From assembly GCF_014518425.1 (NCBI RefSeq), contig NZ_JACVCU010000001.1, positions 1,116,001 to 1,180,000 on the forward strand: a stretch of DNA of 64,000 bases, read 5' to 3'. The notes beneath the pieces are model-generated. The model was not told the origin of the DNA, did no database searches, and was given only the letters and a program-made list of their open reading frames with translations. Shown here one piece after another: positions 40,235 through 47,817 of this stretch; position 1 is the stretch's first letter, and the number at the start of each line of letters is the position of its first letter. This DNA is from Terrabacter sp. MAHUQ-38 (GTDB lineage: Bacteria; Actinomycetota; Actinomycetes; Actinomycetales; Dermatophilaceae). The position numbers were made by a program, and so were the translations under genes.

Positions 40235-40962
40235 ACGACACCTTCGTCCACCGCTACGAGAGCGACGCGTCGCGCCCCACGGTCGGCGCGGCGCTGCGCG
40301 ACGCTGCACTGCGGGTGCTGGCGCCCGCGGTAGTGCTCTTCGGGGCGATCGTCGGCCTCGGCCTGCTCATCGTCGGGCCCTTCCACAACCTGCCGTGGGA
40401 GAAGGACGTGAGCCGCGATGCGCAGTCGCTGCGCACGTCGACCTGGGACGCCGTGACGATGGTCTGGTCGCACATCGGCAACACCGAGATCATCATCGGC
40501 GTCTGCATCGTCGTCGTGGCGCTCGTGTGGTGGCGCACGAAGCAGTGGTGGTACGCCGTGGTGCCGGCCATCGCCATCGCCGCGCAGGCGAGCGTCTTCG
40601 TGGCCGCGACCACGATCGTCGGTCGGGACCGTCCCAAGGTCGAGCACCTCGACCCGGCGCCGCCGACCTCGAGCTACCCCAGCGGCCACGTCGGCGCAGC
40701 GACGGCGCTCTACCTGACCTTCGCCTTCATGGCCCAGCGGATCGAACGCGCCTGGCTGCGGCGGCTCGTCACCGTGATCTGCCTGGTCATCCCGTTCCTC
40801 GTGGCGTCGGCGCGCCTGTACCGGGGGATGCACTCCCTCACGGACATCGTCATCGGGGCGCTCAACGGCCTCATCTGCGCGCTCCTCGCCTGGCACTACC
40901 TGCGGCGGCGCTCCGCTCGCGACCCGGCCGCCGGCCGCGAGCGGGAGGCATTGCCGCGCTGA
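40231..40962 (+). CDS. PAP2-family lipid phosphatase (second)
   Basis: A 243-residue PAP2 protein with six helices and a distinct sequence from its neighbour. Motif 1 is diverged (VGRDRPKVEHLDP), motif 2 is SSYPSGHVGAATAL and motif 3 is SARLYRGMHSLTDIVIG, where His-Ser replaces the usual His-X-X-Thr/Ser-Asp spacing in a normal variant. ATG overlaps the previous stop. The pairing of two non-identical PAP2 genes with a lipid kinase suggests action on two different lipid phosphates. Confidence 0.85.
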   Translation: MNDTFVHRYESDASRPTVGAALRDAALRVLAPAVVLFGAIVGLGLLIVGPFHNLPWEKDVSRDAQSLRTSTWDAVTMVWSHIGNTEIIIGVCIVVVALVWWRTKQWWYAVVPAIAIAAQASVFVAATTIVGRDRPKVEHLDPAPPTSSYPSGHVGAATALYLTFAFMAQRIERAWLRRLVTVICLVIPFLVASARLYRGMHSLTDIVIGALNGLICALLAWHYLRRRSARDPAAGREREALPR

Positions 40963-40980
40963 CCACCGGCGGCGGGAGTC

Positions 40981-41766
40981 TCAGACGTCCGCGTGACGGG
41001 CGCGGCCGAACGAGTAGACGCCGAAGGCCACGAGCCCCAGCGCGACGAGAGCGAGCAGCACGGGGCCACCGGGGGCGCCGAGCAGGCTGCGCAGGGCGCC
41101 GTCGAGACCGCTGGCTTCGCTCGGCTTGTGGCGAACCGCCGCGAGCACGAAGAGCCCGCCCACGATGGCCAGGGCCACGCCCTTCGCGATGTAGCCGACG
41201 CGCCCTGCCTTGACGATCCACTCGCCGGGCTGGCTCTCGAGGTCTTGGAGGAACTTCCTCTTCCAGCCCTTGACGACGTGGTAGACGCCGACCCCCACGA
41301 CGACGAGGCCCACCGCCGCGACGAGCCACTGGCCCGCAGGCTGCTTCATGAGGGACGCCGTGAAGTCGGTCGACTGCTTCTTGCTCGACGAGCCGCTGCC
41401 ACTCGCGAACCGGAACGCCGTCCACGAGAGCACGAGGTACACGACGGCCTTGCCTGCGGCCTTGAGCCGGTCGCTCGTCTCCCACCCGCCGGACACGGCC
41501 TCGGTGACCTGCCAGACCGCCAGGCCGAGCCACGCCACGACGGCGACCCACAGCAAGACCATCCCGAGTGCGTTGTCGGACATCGCGCCGAGCGCGCCCG
41601 ACTGGTCGGCGCTGGACCCCTTGCCGCCGAGGGCGAGCTGGACCGCGATGACGCCGATGACGATGTGGAGCACACCGTTGACGAGATAGCCCACGCGCGC
41701 CGTCGACTCGAGCGCCGGGTGGTCGCCGGCGCGCCGCGAGGCGGCCGTGACGTCAGTGGAGTCCAT
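40981..41766 (-). CDS. DUF1206 membrane protein
   Basis: A 261-residue protein made of three repeats, each a pair of helices, with the repeat signature ARVGYLVNGVLHIVIGVIAV, SWTAFRF... and AGRVGYIAKGVALAIVGGLF. This three-fold arrangement is DUF1206. A Ser-rich linker (SGSGSSSKKQS) separates repeats. Start ATG at 41766. Function unknown. Confidence 0.85.
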   Translation of the reverse strand: MDSTDVTAASRRAGDHPALESTARVGYLVNGVLHIVIGVIAVQLALGGKGSSADQSGALGAMSDNALGMVLLWVAVVAWLGLAVWQVTEAVSGGWETSDRLKAAGKAVVYLVLSWTAFRFASGSGSSSKKQSTDFTASLMKQPAGQWLVAAVGLVVVGVGVYHVVKGWKRKFLQDLESQPGEWIVKAGRVGYIAKGVALAIVGGLFVLAAVRHKPSEASGLDGALRSLLGAPGGPVLLALVALGLVAFGVYSFGRARHADV

Positions 41767-41862
41767 GCACCTGATCCTGTCCGTTTGAGGGGTCCCCGAT
41801 GAGCATTGGAGAACATACCCACGGATGCCGTCCCGGCTGCGGGTCGCGTCGGTCCGTCCGGC

Positions 41863-42057
41863 TCAGACGAGGCGCAGGTGGCGCCGGCGCCCCCTGCGTC
41901 CGGTGCGGAACGTGCGGAACGTGCGGGAACGCGTCCCCGCCGGGTCAGGTCCGGTGCCCGACGGTTCGGGTCGGTGCAGCCGCGCCTGCTCGGCGCGGTA
42001 GGCGATCTCTGCCTCGCGCTGGGCGACGAGGGCGGCGACGATGTGGTGCGAGAGCAT
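41863..42057 (-). CDS. Small hypothetical protein
   Basis: A 64-residue protein starting MLSHHIVAALVAQREAEIAY and ending in an Arg-rich tail. A good ribosome binding site (AAGGAG) precedes the ATG at 42057 by 7 bases. The helix-forming N-terminus followed by a basic tail resembles small proteins often annotated as hypothetical in actinobacteria. Cationic and probably cytoplasmic. No function can be assigned. Confidence 0.55.
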   Translation of the reverse strand: MLSHHIVAALVAQREAEIAYRAEQARLHRPEPSGTGPDPAGTRSRTFRTFRTGRRGRRRHLRLV

Positions 42058-42194
42058 GTCCTGCTCCTTCGAGGTCGGTGTCGTGCTGACCTCTCCAGCG
42101 TCGTTCTGAGGCGGGCGCGGGCACATCGGGAGAACGGCCTATTCGGCGCCGCGCCCTGGGTGCCCGCGGAGGGGCTCGCGGTCTGAGGTAGGCC

Positions 42195-43034
42195 TCAGGT
42201 CAGGTCGAGCACCCGCCGCACCTCCGGCCAGGCGAGCTCACCGAGTGCGCGGTCGGCGAGCTCGGAGCCGCCGCGTGCCATGCGCAGCCCGCCCGCCGCG
42301 ACCGACTCACCCGGCAGGATGACGCGGTGTCCGGCGCCGGGGTGGGTCACGACCGTCGTCGGCAGGTCGAGGGCCAGCCGTCGTGACTCGACGGCACGGG
42401 CGAAGTCCAGCGACGGCCACACCCGGTCGTCGCCGCCTGCGACGAGGAGCACGTCACCGAAGAAGCGCTCGACCGGGATCGTCGCCGGGGTGACGCGGTC
42501 GGCGGCGGTGCGCAGGCTCTGCGCGTAGACGGGCGTGAACGCGGGCGGGTCGCCGTCGGGGTCGGCCGCGTCGTCGTAGGGCACGAACGGCACCGCAGCC
42601 CCGCCCCGGCTCCACGACGAGTGCTGCGGGCGCAGCTCGCCATCGGGCCCCGGACCGACATTGGCCCACACGACGTGGCTCGGCGCGAACGCGACGACGG
42701 CATCGACGCGGGGGTCGTCGGCGGCATACAGCAGGAACGCCTCGGCGGACTTGGACGTGCCGAACAGCACGACCCGGTCGCATTGTGCCGCAAGTGTTTC
42801 CACGGCCCAGTCGAATGACTCCAGCGGGTACTCCCAGATGCCGGAAGGCTGCCCCTCGCCCCCGAACCAGCGGTAGGTCAGGGCCGCGACGCCGGCGCGC
42901 GCGAGCAGCCCGGCGCGCTCGCGCTCGACGCGCCCGCTCGACCCCGAGAGGACGAGGACCCCGGTGCCGTTGGTCGGTCGTGCAGGCGCGACGAGCACGC
43001 CGTCGTGGTCGGTCGTCACTTCGCGCAGATCCAC
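42195..43034 (-). CDS. Alpha/beta hydrolase, acyl-CoA thioesterase (BAAT) C-terminal type
   Basis: A 279-residue hydrolase like the C-terminal domain of bile acid-CoA:amino acid N-acyltransferase. VLVLSGSSGRVERERAGLLA and LTYRWFGGEGQP open the fold. The nucleophile is in FGTSKSAEAFLLYA (Ser replaces the Cys of eukaryotic BAAT), with Asp in VAGGDDRVWPSL and His in HPGAGHRVILPG. Start GTG at 43034 is the best fit; upstream frame is not conserved in style. Substrate unknown, possibly an acyl thioester. Confidence 0.78.
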   Translation of the reverse strand: MDLREVTTDHDGVLVAPARPTNGTGVLVLSGSSGRVERERAGLLARAGVAALTYRWFGGEGQPSGIWEYPLESFDWAVETLAAQCDRVVLFGTSKSAEAFLLYAADDPRVDAVVAFAPSHVVWANVGPGPDGELRPQHSSWSRGGAAVPFVPYDDAADPDGDPPAFTPVYAQSLRTAADRVTPATIPVERFFGDVLLVAGGDDRVWPSLDFARAVESRRLALDLPTTVVTHPGAGHRVILPGESVAAGGLRMARGGSELADRALGELAWPEVRRVLDLT

Positions 43035-43111
43035 ACCACACAACCTAGCGAGGGTGGGACGATGACCGGGAACGGCGCCCGTAGGGTGCCCGCGTTCGAG
43101 AGGTGGTCCAC

Positions 43112-43555
43112 ATGCCGCAACACGCCCGGACCGAGATCGTCGATGCTCCACCCGAGGCGGTCTTCGCGATCCTCGACGACGTGACCCGGGCCCCGGAGTG
43201 GTTGAAGCGCTGCACGCGGCTCGACAACGTGACGGGTGGCCCCACGGCGGTCGGCACGCAGCTGAGGTACCACTACAAGGACGGCGGCCGCACGGGCGTC
43301 ATGGAGGGCAAGGTCGTGGCGCGGGAGCAGGACCGCAAGCTGACCAACTGGTTCACCGACAAGATGATGGACGTCACGGTCGACTTCGACCTGCAGCCCG
43401 GGCCCACCCCGGGGCAGACGCGGCTCACCCACACGATCGCCATTGACACCAAGGGTTTCGGCAAGATCTTCACGCCGGTGATCAACCGGCAGCTCCCCGA
43501 CCAGACCGAGGGTGCGATGACCGAGCTCAAGCGTCTTGCGGAGTCCGCGTCCTGA
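43112..43555 (+). CDS. SRPBCC-family lipid-binding/polyketide cyclase-like protein
   Basis: A 147-residue START/SRPBCC protein: DAPPEAVFAILDDVTRAPEW at the N-terminus and RLTHTIAIDTKGFGKIFTPV before the long C-terminal helix. The fold binds hydrophobic ligands; activity is unassigned. ATG at 43112 with GAGAGG upstream. Its last 29 bases overlap the end of the opposing KimA-like gene. Confidence 0.8.
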   Translation: MPQHARTEIVDAPPEAVFAILDDVTRAPEWLKRCTRLDNVTGGPTAVGTQLRYHYKDGGRTGVMEGKVVAREQDRKLTNWFTDKMMDVTVDFDLQPGPTPGQTRLTHTIAIDTKGFGKIFTPVINRQLPDQTEGAMTELKRLAESAS

Positions 43556-45473
43556 CCGGCCCCTCGGCCTCGAGGTGGTACGGCACGCTCGTCACGACGA
43601 CGCCCGGCACGGTGAGCAGCCGCAGCTTGATCCGCAGGGCGCTCTGGTTGTGCAGCAGCCCCTCCCACCACCGGTCGACGACGTACTCCGGGATGAAGAC
43701 GACGACGAGGTCGCGCGGGTTGTCCGACCGCATCCGCAGCACGTGGTCGACGATCGGGTCGGTGACGTCGCGGAAGGGCGAGTCGAGCAGCGTCAGCGGG
43801 ACGGGCAGGTCCTCCGCGACCCAGTCCCGTTGGAGGTCGCGCACCTCGTCGGCGTCGACGCAGACGGTGAGCGCGGTGAGGCTCGAGGGGCGTGTGGCGC
43901 GCGCATAGGAGATGGCGCGCAGCACCGGCTCGTTGACCTTCGAGACGAGGACGACGGCGTGGACGCGGCTCGGCAGCACGCGCGACTCCGAGGCGGGGCG
44001 CAGCTCCTCGGTGACCTTGGCGTAGTGCCGTGACACCCACCGCATGGCGAGGCAGAGCAGCGGGACCGCGATGACGACGAGGTAGGCACCGCCGGTGAAC
44101 TTCGTCGCGAGGACGATGACGAGGACGAGCCCGGTGAACGTTGCGCCGACCGCGTTGATGACCCGCGCGACGTTGATCCGGCTGCGGACGCCGGGCGCGA
44201 TGACGACGTCGAGCTGACGGTTCCAGTGGCGCACCATGCCCAGCTGGCTCAACGTGAACGACGTGAAGACGCCGAGGATGTAGAGGTGCAGGAGCTGGTC
44301 GACGTCGGCGCGGTAGACGGCGAGGAGCAGGCCGGACACCATCGCGAGGGCGACGATGCCGTTGCTGTAGGCGAGGCGGTCGCCGCGGGTGCGCAGCTGC
44401 GTGGGCATCAGCCGGTGCCGCGCGAGCAGCTGCGTCAGCATCGGGAAGCCGTTGTATGCCGTGTTGGCGGCGAGGATGAGGACGAGGGCTGTCGCGGCCT
44501 GGACGACGTAGAACATCACGCTGCCCGCGCCGAACACCGCGGTGGCGAGCTGGGCGATGACGGTCTGCTGCGGGTCGCTCTCGCAGTCGCCGGGGAAGCC
44601 GGTGAGGTCGCACGTCTCCTCGGCGACGTGGACGCCGGCGATGAGGGAGAGCACCGTGATGCCGGAGAACATCGCCACAGCCAGGACTCCCATGGCCATG
44701 AGGGTGCGGGCGGCGTTGCGCGCCTTGGGCGGCCGGAACGCGGGCACCCCGTTGCTGATTGCCTCGACACCCGTCAGGGCGGTGCACCCTGACGAGAACG
44801 CCTTGAGGGCGAGGAACGCGAGGGCGAGCCCGGTGAGGCCGGTCTGCTCGGCGTGGAAGCCGTAGCCGACGCTCTCCGCGACCGGTGCGTGCCCGAGGAG
44901 CGTCTGCCCGAGGCCGACCGCGATGACGGCGAGGATGGCGGTGACGAACACGTACGTCGGGACCGCGAAGGCGCGGCCGGACTCACGGGTACCGCGAAGG
45001 TTCATCACGGTGAGCACGACGACGATGCCCAACGCGATCTCGAGGCGTTGCCCGTTGAGGCCGGGGAACGCGGAGATGATGTTGTCGACGCCCGCCGCGA
45101 CGGAGACCGCCACGGTCATGACGTAGTCGACCATGAGCGAGGCGGCGACGACCATGGCGGCCCGCTCGCCGAGGTTCTCCCGGACCACCTCGTACGAGCC
45201 GCCCCCGCCCGGGTAGGCCATGACGACCTGGCGGTAGGAGATGACGACGACGGTGAGGAGGCCGACGACGGCGAGGCCGATCCACGGCGTGAGGTAGAGG
45301 TAGGCGAGCCCACCCAGGGTGAGGACCTTGAGGATGGCCTCGGTCGCGTAGGCGACAGACGACAGCGGGTCGGAGGCGAAGATCGGCAGCGCGATCCGCT
45401 TCTGGAGCAGGGTCTCCCCGAGGTTCTCGCTGTGCATCGGACGGCCGACGAGGAGGCGCTTGGCGATGGACAT
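43527..45473 (-). CDS. KimA-like (KUP/APC superfamily) potassium transporter
   Basis: A 648-residue transporter with 12 helices and a cytoplasmic C-terminal domain of about 170 residues. RLLVGRPMHSENL and IFASDPLSSVAYATEAIL match the N-terminus of Bacillus KimA (YdaO), a high-affinity proton-coupled potassium importer, and SYRQVVMAYPGGGGSYEVVRE is the conserved loop. The C-terminal domain (HAVVLVSKVNEPVLRAISYA) is the regulatory part of such proteins. An alternative start at 45503 adds MPSVDQVLSQ. It is divergent from a KdpD/KdpE-type pair, which fits a potassium role. A general amino-acid permease is the less likely alternative. Confidence 0.78.
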   Translation of the reverse strand: MSIAKRLLVGRPMHSENLGETLLQKRIALPIFASDPLSSVAYATEAILKVLTLGGLAYLYLTPWIGLAVVGLLTVVVISYRQVVMAYPGGGGSYEVVRENLGERAAMVVAASLMVDYVMTVAVSVAAGVDNIISAFPGLNGQRLEIALGIVVVLTVMNLRGTRESGRAFAVPTYVFVTAILAVIAVGLGQTLLGHAPVAESVGYGFHAEQTGLTGLALAFLALKAFSSGCTALTGVEAISNGVPAFRPPKARNAARTLMAMGVLAVAMFSGITVLSLIAGVHVAEETCDLTGFPGDCESDPQQTVIAQLATAVFGAGSVMFYVVQAATALVLILAANTAYNGFPMLTQLLARHRLMPTQLRTRGDRLAYSNGIVALAMVSGLLLAVYRADVDQLLHLYILGVFTSFTLSQLGMVRHWNRQLDVVIAPGVRSRINVARVINAVGATFTGLVLVIVLATKFTGGAYLVVIAVPLLCLAMRWVSRHYAKVTEELRPASESRVLPSRVHAVVLVSKVNEPVLRAISYARATRPSSLTALTVCVDADEVRDLQRDWVAEDLPVPLTLLDSPFRDVTDPIVDHVLRMRSDNPRDLVVVFIPEYVVDRWWEGLLHNQSALRIKLRLLTVPGVVVTSVPYHLEAEGPVRTRTPQDA

Positions 45474-45511
45474 CTGGCTTAGCACCTGATCGACGCTAGG
45501 CATGCCGGCGA

Positions 45512-45555
45512 AAGGATGGTGCAAGGGAACGGCCCTGCGGCGCAAGGATCCTGCA
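45512..45555. promoter_or_regulatory. Direct repeat in kimA-like/kdpD-like divergent promoter
   Basis: AAGGATGGTGCA (45512-45523) and AAGGATCCTGCA (45544-45555) are direct repeats sharing 10 of 12 bases, spaced 32 bases start to start, three helical turns. The region between the two divergent genes is under 100 bases. OmpR-type regulators such as KdpE bind such tandem sites. Binding by the neighbouring KdpE-like protein is inferred. Confidence 0.5.
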
Positions 45556-45571
45556 TGGATCCAGCCGGGCC

Positions 45572-47092
45572 GTGGATGATGGGCTCGTGACCGATGACGT
45601 GGGTATGCCGCTGCGCCGGTTCGAGCTGCCGACGCTCGCCGGGCTGTCGCCCAGCCGCCGGGTGGGTGGCCTCGTGCTGGCCGTCGTCGCTCCCGCCCTG
45701 CTGACGGCCGGGCTCGTCGGCTTCGGTGAGCGGGTCGGTCTGGCCGGGGACGTCCTCGTCCTGCTCATCGCCGTCGTCGTGGCCACGATCGTCGGGGGCG
45801 TCTGGGCCGCTGTGGTCAGTGCGCTGCTCGGGTCCACGCTGCTCAACTACTTCTTCATCCCGCCGGTGCGCACCTTCGAGATCCGCGACGCGCACAACAT
45901 CTGGACCGTGGCCGGCTTCGTCCTCGTGGGGCTGCTCGTCGGCGGCGTCGTCCACCGGGCCGCCTCGACGGCGTCGGCCGCCGCACGAGCCGGCGCAGAG
46001 GCGCGCACCCTCGCCGCCGTCGCCCGGGCGACCCTCGGCGGCGAGGAGGCGCTGCCGACCCTGCTCGAGCAGATGCGGCTCTCGTTCGGCATGACGTCGG
46101 TGAGCCTGCTGCGGCGGGCCGGGGCAGCCGGCGACTGGGTCTCCGTCGCCGCCCGCGGATCAGATCCGGCGACGCGGCCCGAGCAGGCCGATGTCCAGGT
46201 GCCGGCGGCCGATGGGCTGGTCATCGCCCTGTCGGGACGTTCGCTCGGCCCGTCGGACCGGCTCGTGCTCGGAGCGTTCGCCGCACAGGCGACCGGCCTC
46301 ATGGAGCGGGACGAGCTCGCCCGGGCCGCTGCCGCTGCCGCACGGTTGGAGGCGTCCGAACGGTTGCGCGACGCGCTCCTCGCGGCGCTCGGTCACGACC
46401 TGCGGACGCCGCTCGCCTCGGCGCGGGCCGCAGTGAGCAGCCTGCGCAGCGACGACGTGACGTGGTCGGAGGGCGAACGCTCGGAGCTGCTCGCGACGGC
46501 GGAGGAGTCACTCGGCCGGCTCGGGAGCCTCGTGTCCGACCTGCTCGACCTCTCGCGCCTGCGCGCCGGAGTGCTCGCGGTGGTCCGCCAGCCCCTCTGG
46601 CTCGACGAGCTCGTCCCGCCCGCCCTCGACGAGCTCGGGCCGGAGGCGGCCAAGGTCGTCATAGCCATGCCGGACGACCTGCCCCCAGCCGTCGGCGACG
46701 CCGCGGTCGTCATGCGGGTGCTCGTCAACCTCATCGGCAACGCGCTGCGACACGCCGCGGGCGATGCCGCGCCGCTCGTCACCGGTCGGGCCGACGGCGA
46801 CGTGGTCGAGGTCAGGATCGTGGACCACGGACCCGGCATCCCGGCACGTGATCGGGAGCGTGTCTTCAGCGCCTTCCAGCGGCTCGGCGACAAAGACAAC
46901 CGGGCCGGGCTCGGCATCGGGCTCGCGCTCTCGCGGGGGCTCGCGGAGGCGATGGACGGCACCCTCGAGCCCGAGGAGACCCCTGACGGGGGCCTGACGA
47001 TGGTGCTGCGACTTCCCGCGGCCCAAGGCGTGTCCGAGGCCTCCGAGGCCTCCGGCGCCGACGCCAGCGACGATCCGGCAGGTGGCCGATGA
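45572..47092 (+). CDS. KdpD-like sensor histidine kinase lacking the KdpD N-terminal domain
   Basis: A 506-residue histidine kinase. Residues about 25-130 form the four-helix DUF4118 domain of KdpD (LLNYFFIPPVRTFEIRDAHN). A GAF-like region follows, then the H-box ALGHDLRTPLASARAA (about residue 275), N-box LVNLIGNALRHA and G-boxes DHGPGIP and RAGLGIGLALSRG. The usual cytoplasmic KdpD/USP N-terminal part of about 370 residues, with its Walker motifs, is absent. GTG at 45572 is taken; GTG at 45587 is also possible. The next gene overlaps by four bases. It likely senses potassium or osmotic state and controls the divergent KimA-like transporter. Confidence 0.83.
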   Translation: MDDGLVTDDVGMPLRRFELPTLAGLSPSRRVGGLVLAVVAPALLTAGLVGFGERVGLAGDVLVLLIAVVVATIVGGVWAAVVSALLGSTLLNYFFIPPVRTFEIRDAHNIWTVAGFVLVGLLVGGVVHRAASTASAAARAGAEARTLAAVARATLGGEEALPTLLEQMRLSFGMTSVSLLRRAGAAGDWVSVAARGSDPATRPEQADVQVPAADGLVIALSGRSLGPSDRLVLGAFAAQATGLMERDELARAAAAAARLEASERLRDALLAALGHDLRTPLASARAAVSSLRSDDVTWSEGERSELLATAEESLGRLGSLVSDLLDLSRLRAGVLAVVRQPLWLDELVPPALDELGPEAAKVVIAMPDDLPPAVGDAAVVMRVLVNLIGNALRHAAGDAAPLVTGRADGDVVEVRIVDHGPGIPARDRERVFSAFQRLGDKDNRAGLGIGLALSRGLAEAMDGTLEPEETPDGGLTMVLRLPAAQGVSEASEASGADASDDPAGGR

Positions 47093-47784
47093 GACGCGTC
47101 CTCGTCGTCGACGACGAGCCGCAGCTGCTCCGGGCGCTGCGCATCAACCTCACGGCACGGGACTACGAGGTCCACGTGGCGGCCTCGGGCGCTGAGGCCC
47201 TGCGCGTCGCCGCGGCCGTGCAGCCCGACCTCGTCGTCCTCGACCTCGGGCTGCCCGACCTCGACGGCGTCGAGGTGATCGAGGGCCTGCGGGGGTGGAC
47301 CGACGTGCCGATCATCGTCCTGTCCGGCCGGCAGGGTGGACCCGACAAGGTGGTCGCGCTCGATGCGGGCGCCGACGACTACGTGACGAAGCCCTTCGGC
47401 ATGGACGAGCTCCTCGCGCGCATCCGCGCGATCACCCGGCGGGTGACGGGCGGCGAGCAGCAGGCGATGCCCGCGACGGTGTTCGGCGACGTCACGGTCG
47501 ACCTCTCCGCGAAGATCGTGACCCGCGTGACGGCATCCGGCGAGCCCGAGCGGGTCCGCCTCACGCCCACGGAGTGGGCCCTGCTCGAGGCGATGGTCCG
47601 GAGCCCCGGCAAGCTGCTGTCCCAGCGTCACCTGCTCACCGAGGTCTGGGGCGCGGCCTACGTCAACCAGCCGGCGAACCTCCGCCTCTACATGGCGCAG
47701 CTGCGCCGCAAGCTCGAGCCGGAGCCGAGCCGCCCGCGCTACCTGCTGACCGAGCCGGGCATGGGCTACCGCTTCCAACCCTGA
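47089..47784 (+). CDS. kdpE: KdpE-like OmpR-family response regulator
   Basis: A 231-residue response regulator. The receiver has acidic pocket VVDDEP, phospho-acceptor Asp in VVLDLGLPDLDG (about residue 52), and the conserved Lys in YVTKPFG. The C-terminal winged helix is OmpR type (LTPTEWALLEAMVRSPGKLL, YMAQLRRKLEPEPSRPRYLL, GMGYRF). LGLPDLDGVEVI and the HLLTEVWG segment are typical of KdpE. The ATG overlaps the kinase stop (ATGA). Confidence 0.87.
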   Translation: MRRVLVVDDEPQLLRALRINLTARDYEVHVAASGAEALRVAAAVQPDLVVLDLGLPDLDGVEVIEGLRGWTDVPIIVLSGRQGGPDKVVALDAGADDYVTKPFGMDELLARIRAITRRVTGGEQQAMPATVFGDVTVDLSAKIVTRVTASGEPERVRLTPTEWALLEAMVRSPGKLLSQRHLLTEVWGAAYVNQPANLRLYMAQLRRKLEPEPSRPRYLLTEPGMGYRFQP

Positions 47785-47793
47785 GGTGTCTGC

Positions 47794-47817
47794 CCTCGGC
47801 GTCCTCAGCCGCCGAGG
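47794..47817. terminator. Hairpin terminator
   Basis: CCTCGGCG (47794-47801) pairs with CGCCGAGG (47810-47817) across 8 bases. It lies between the convergent kdpE-like gene and the helicase gene, overlapping the helicase 3' end. Confidence 0.6.
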
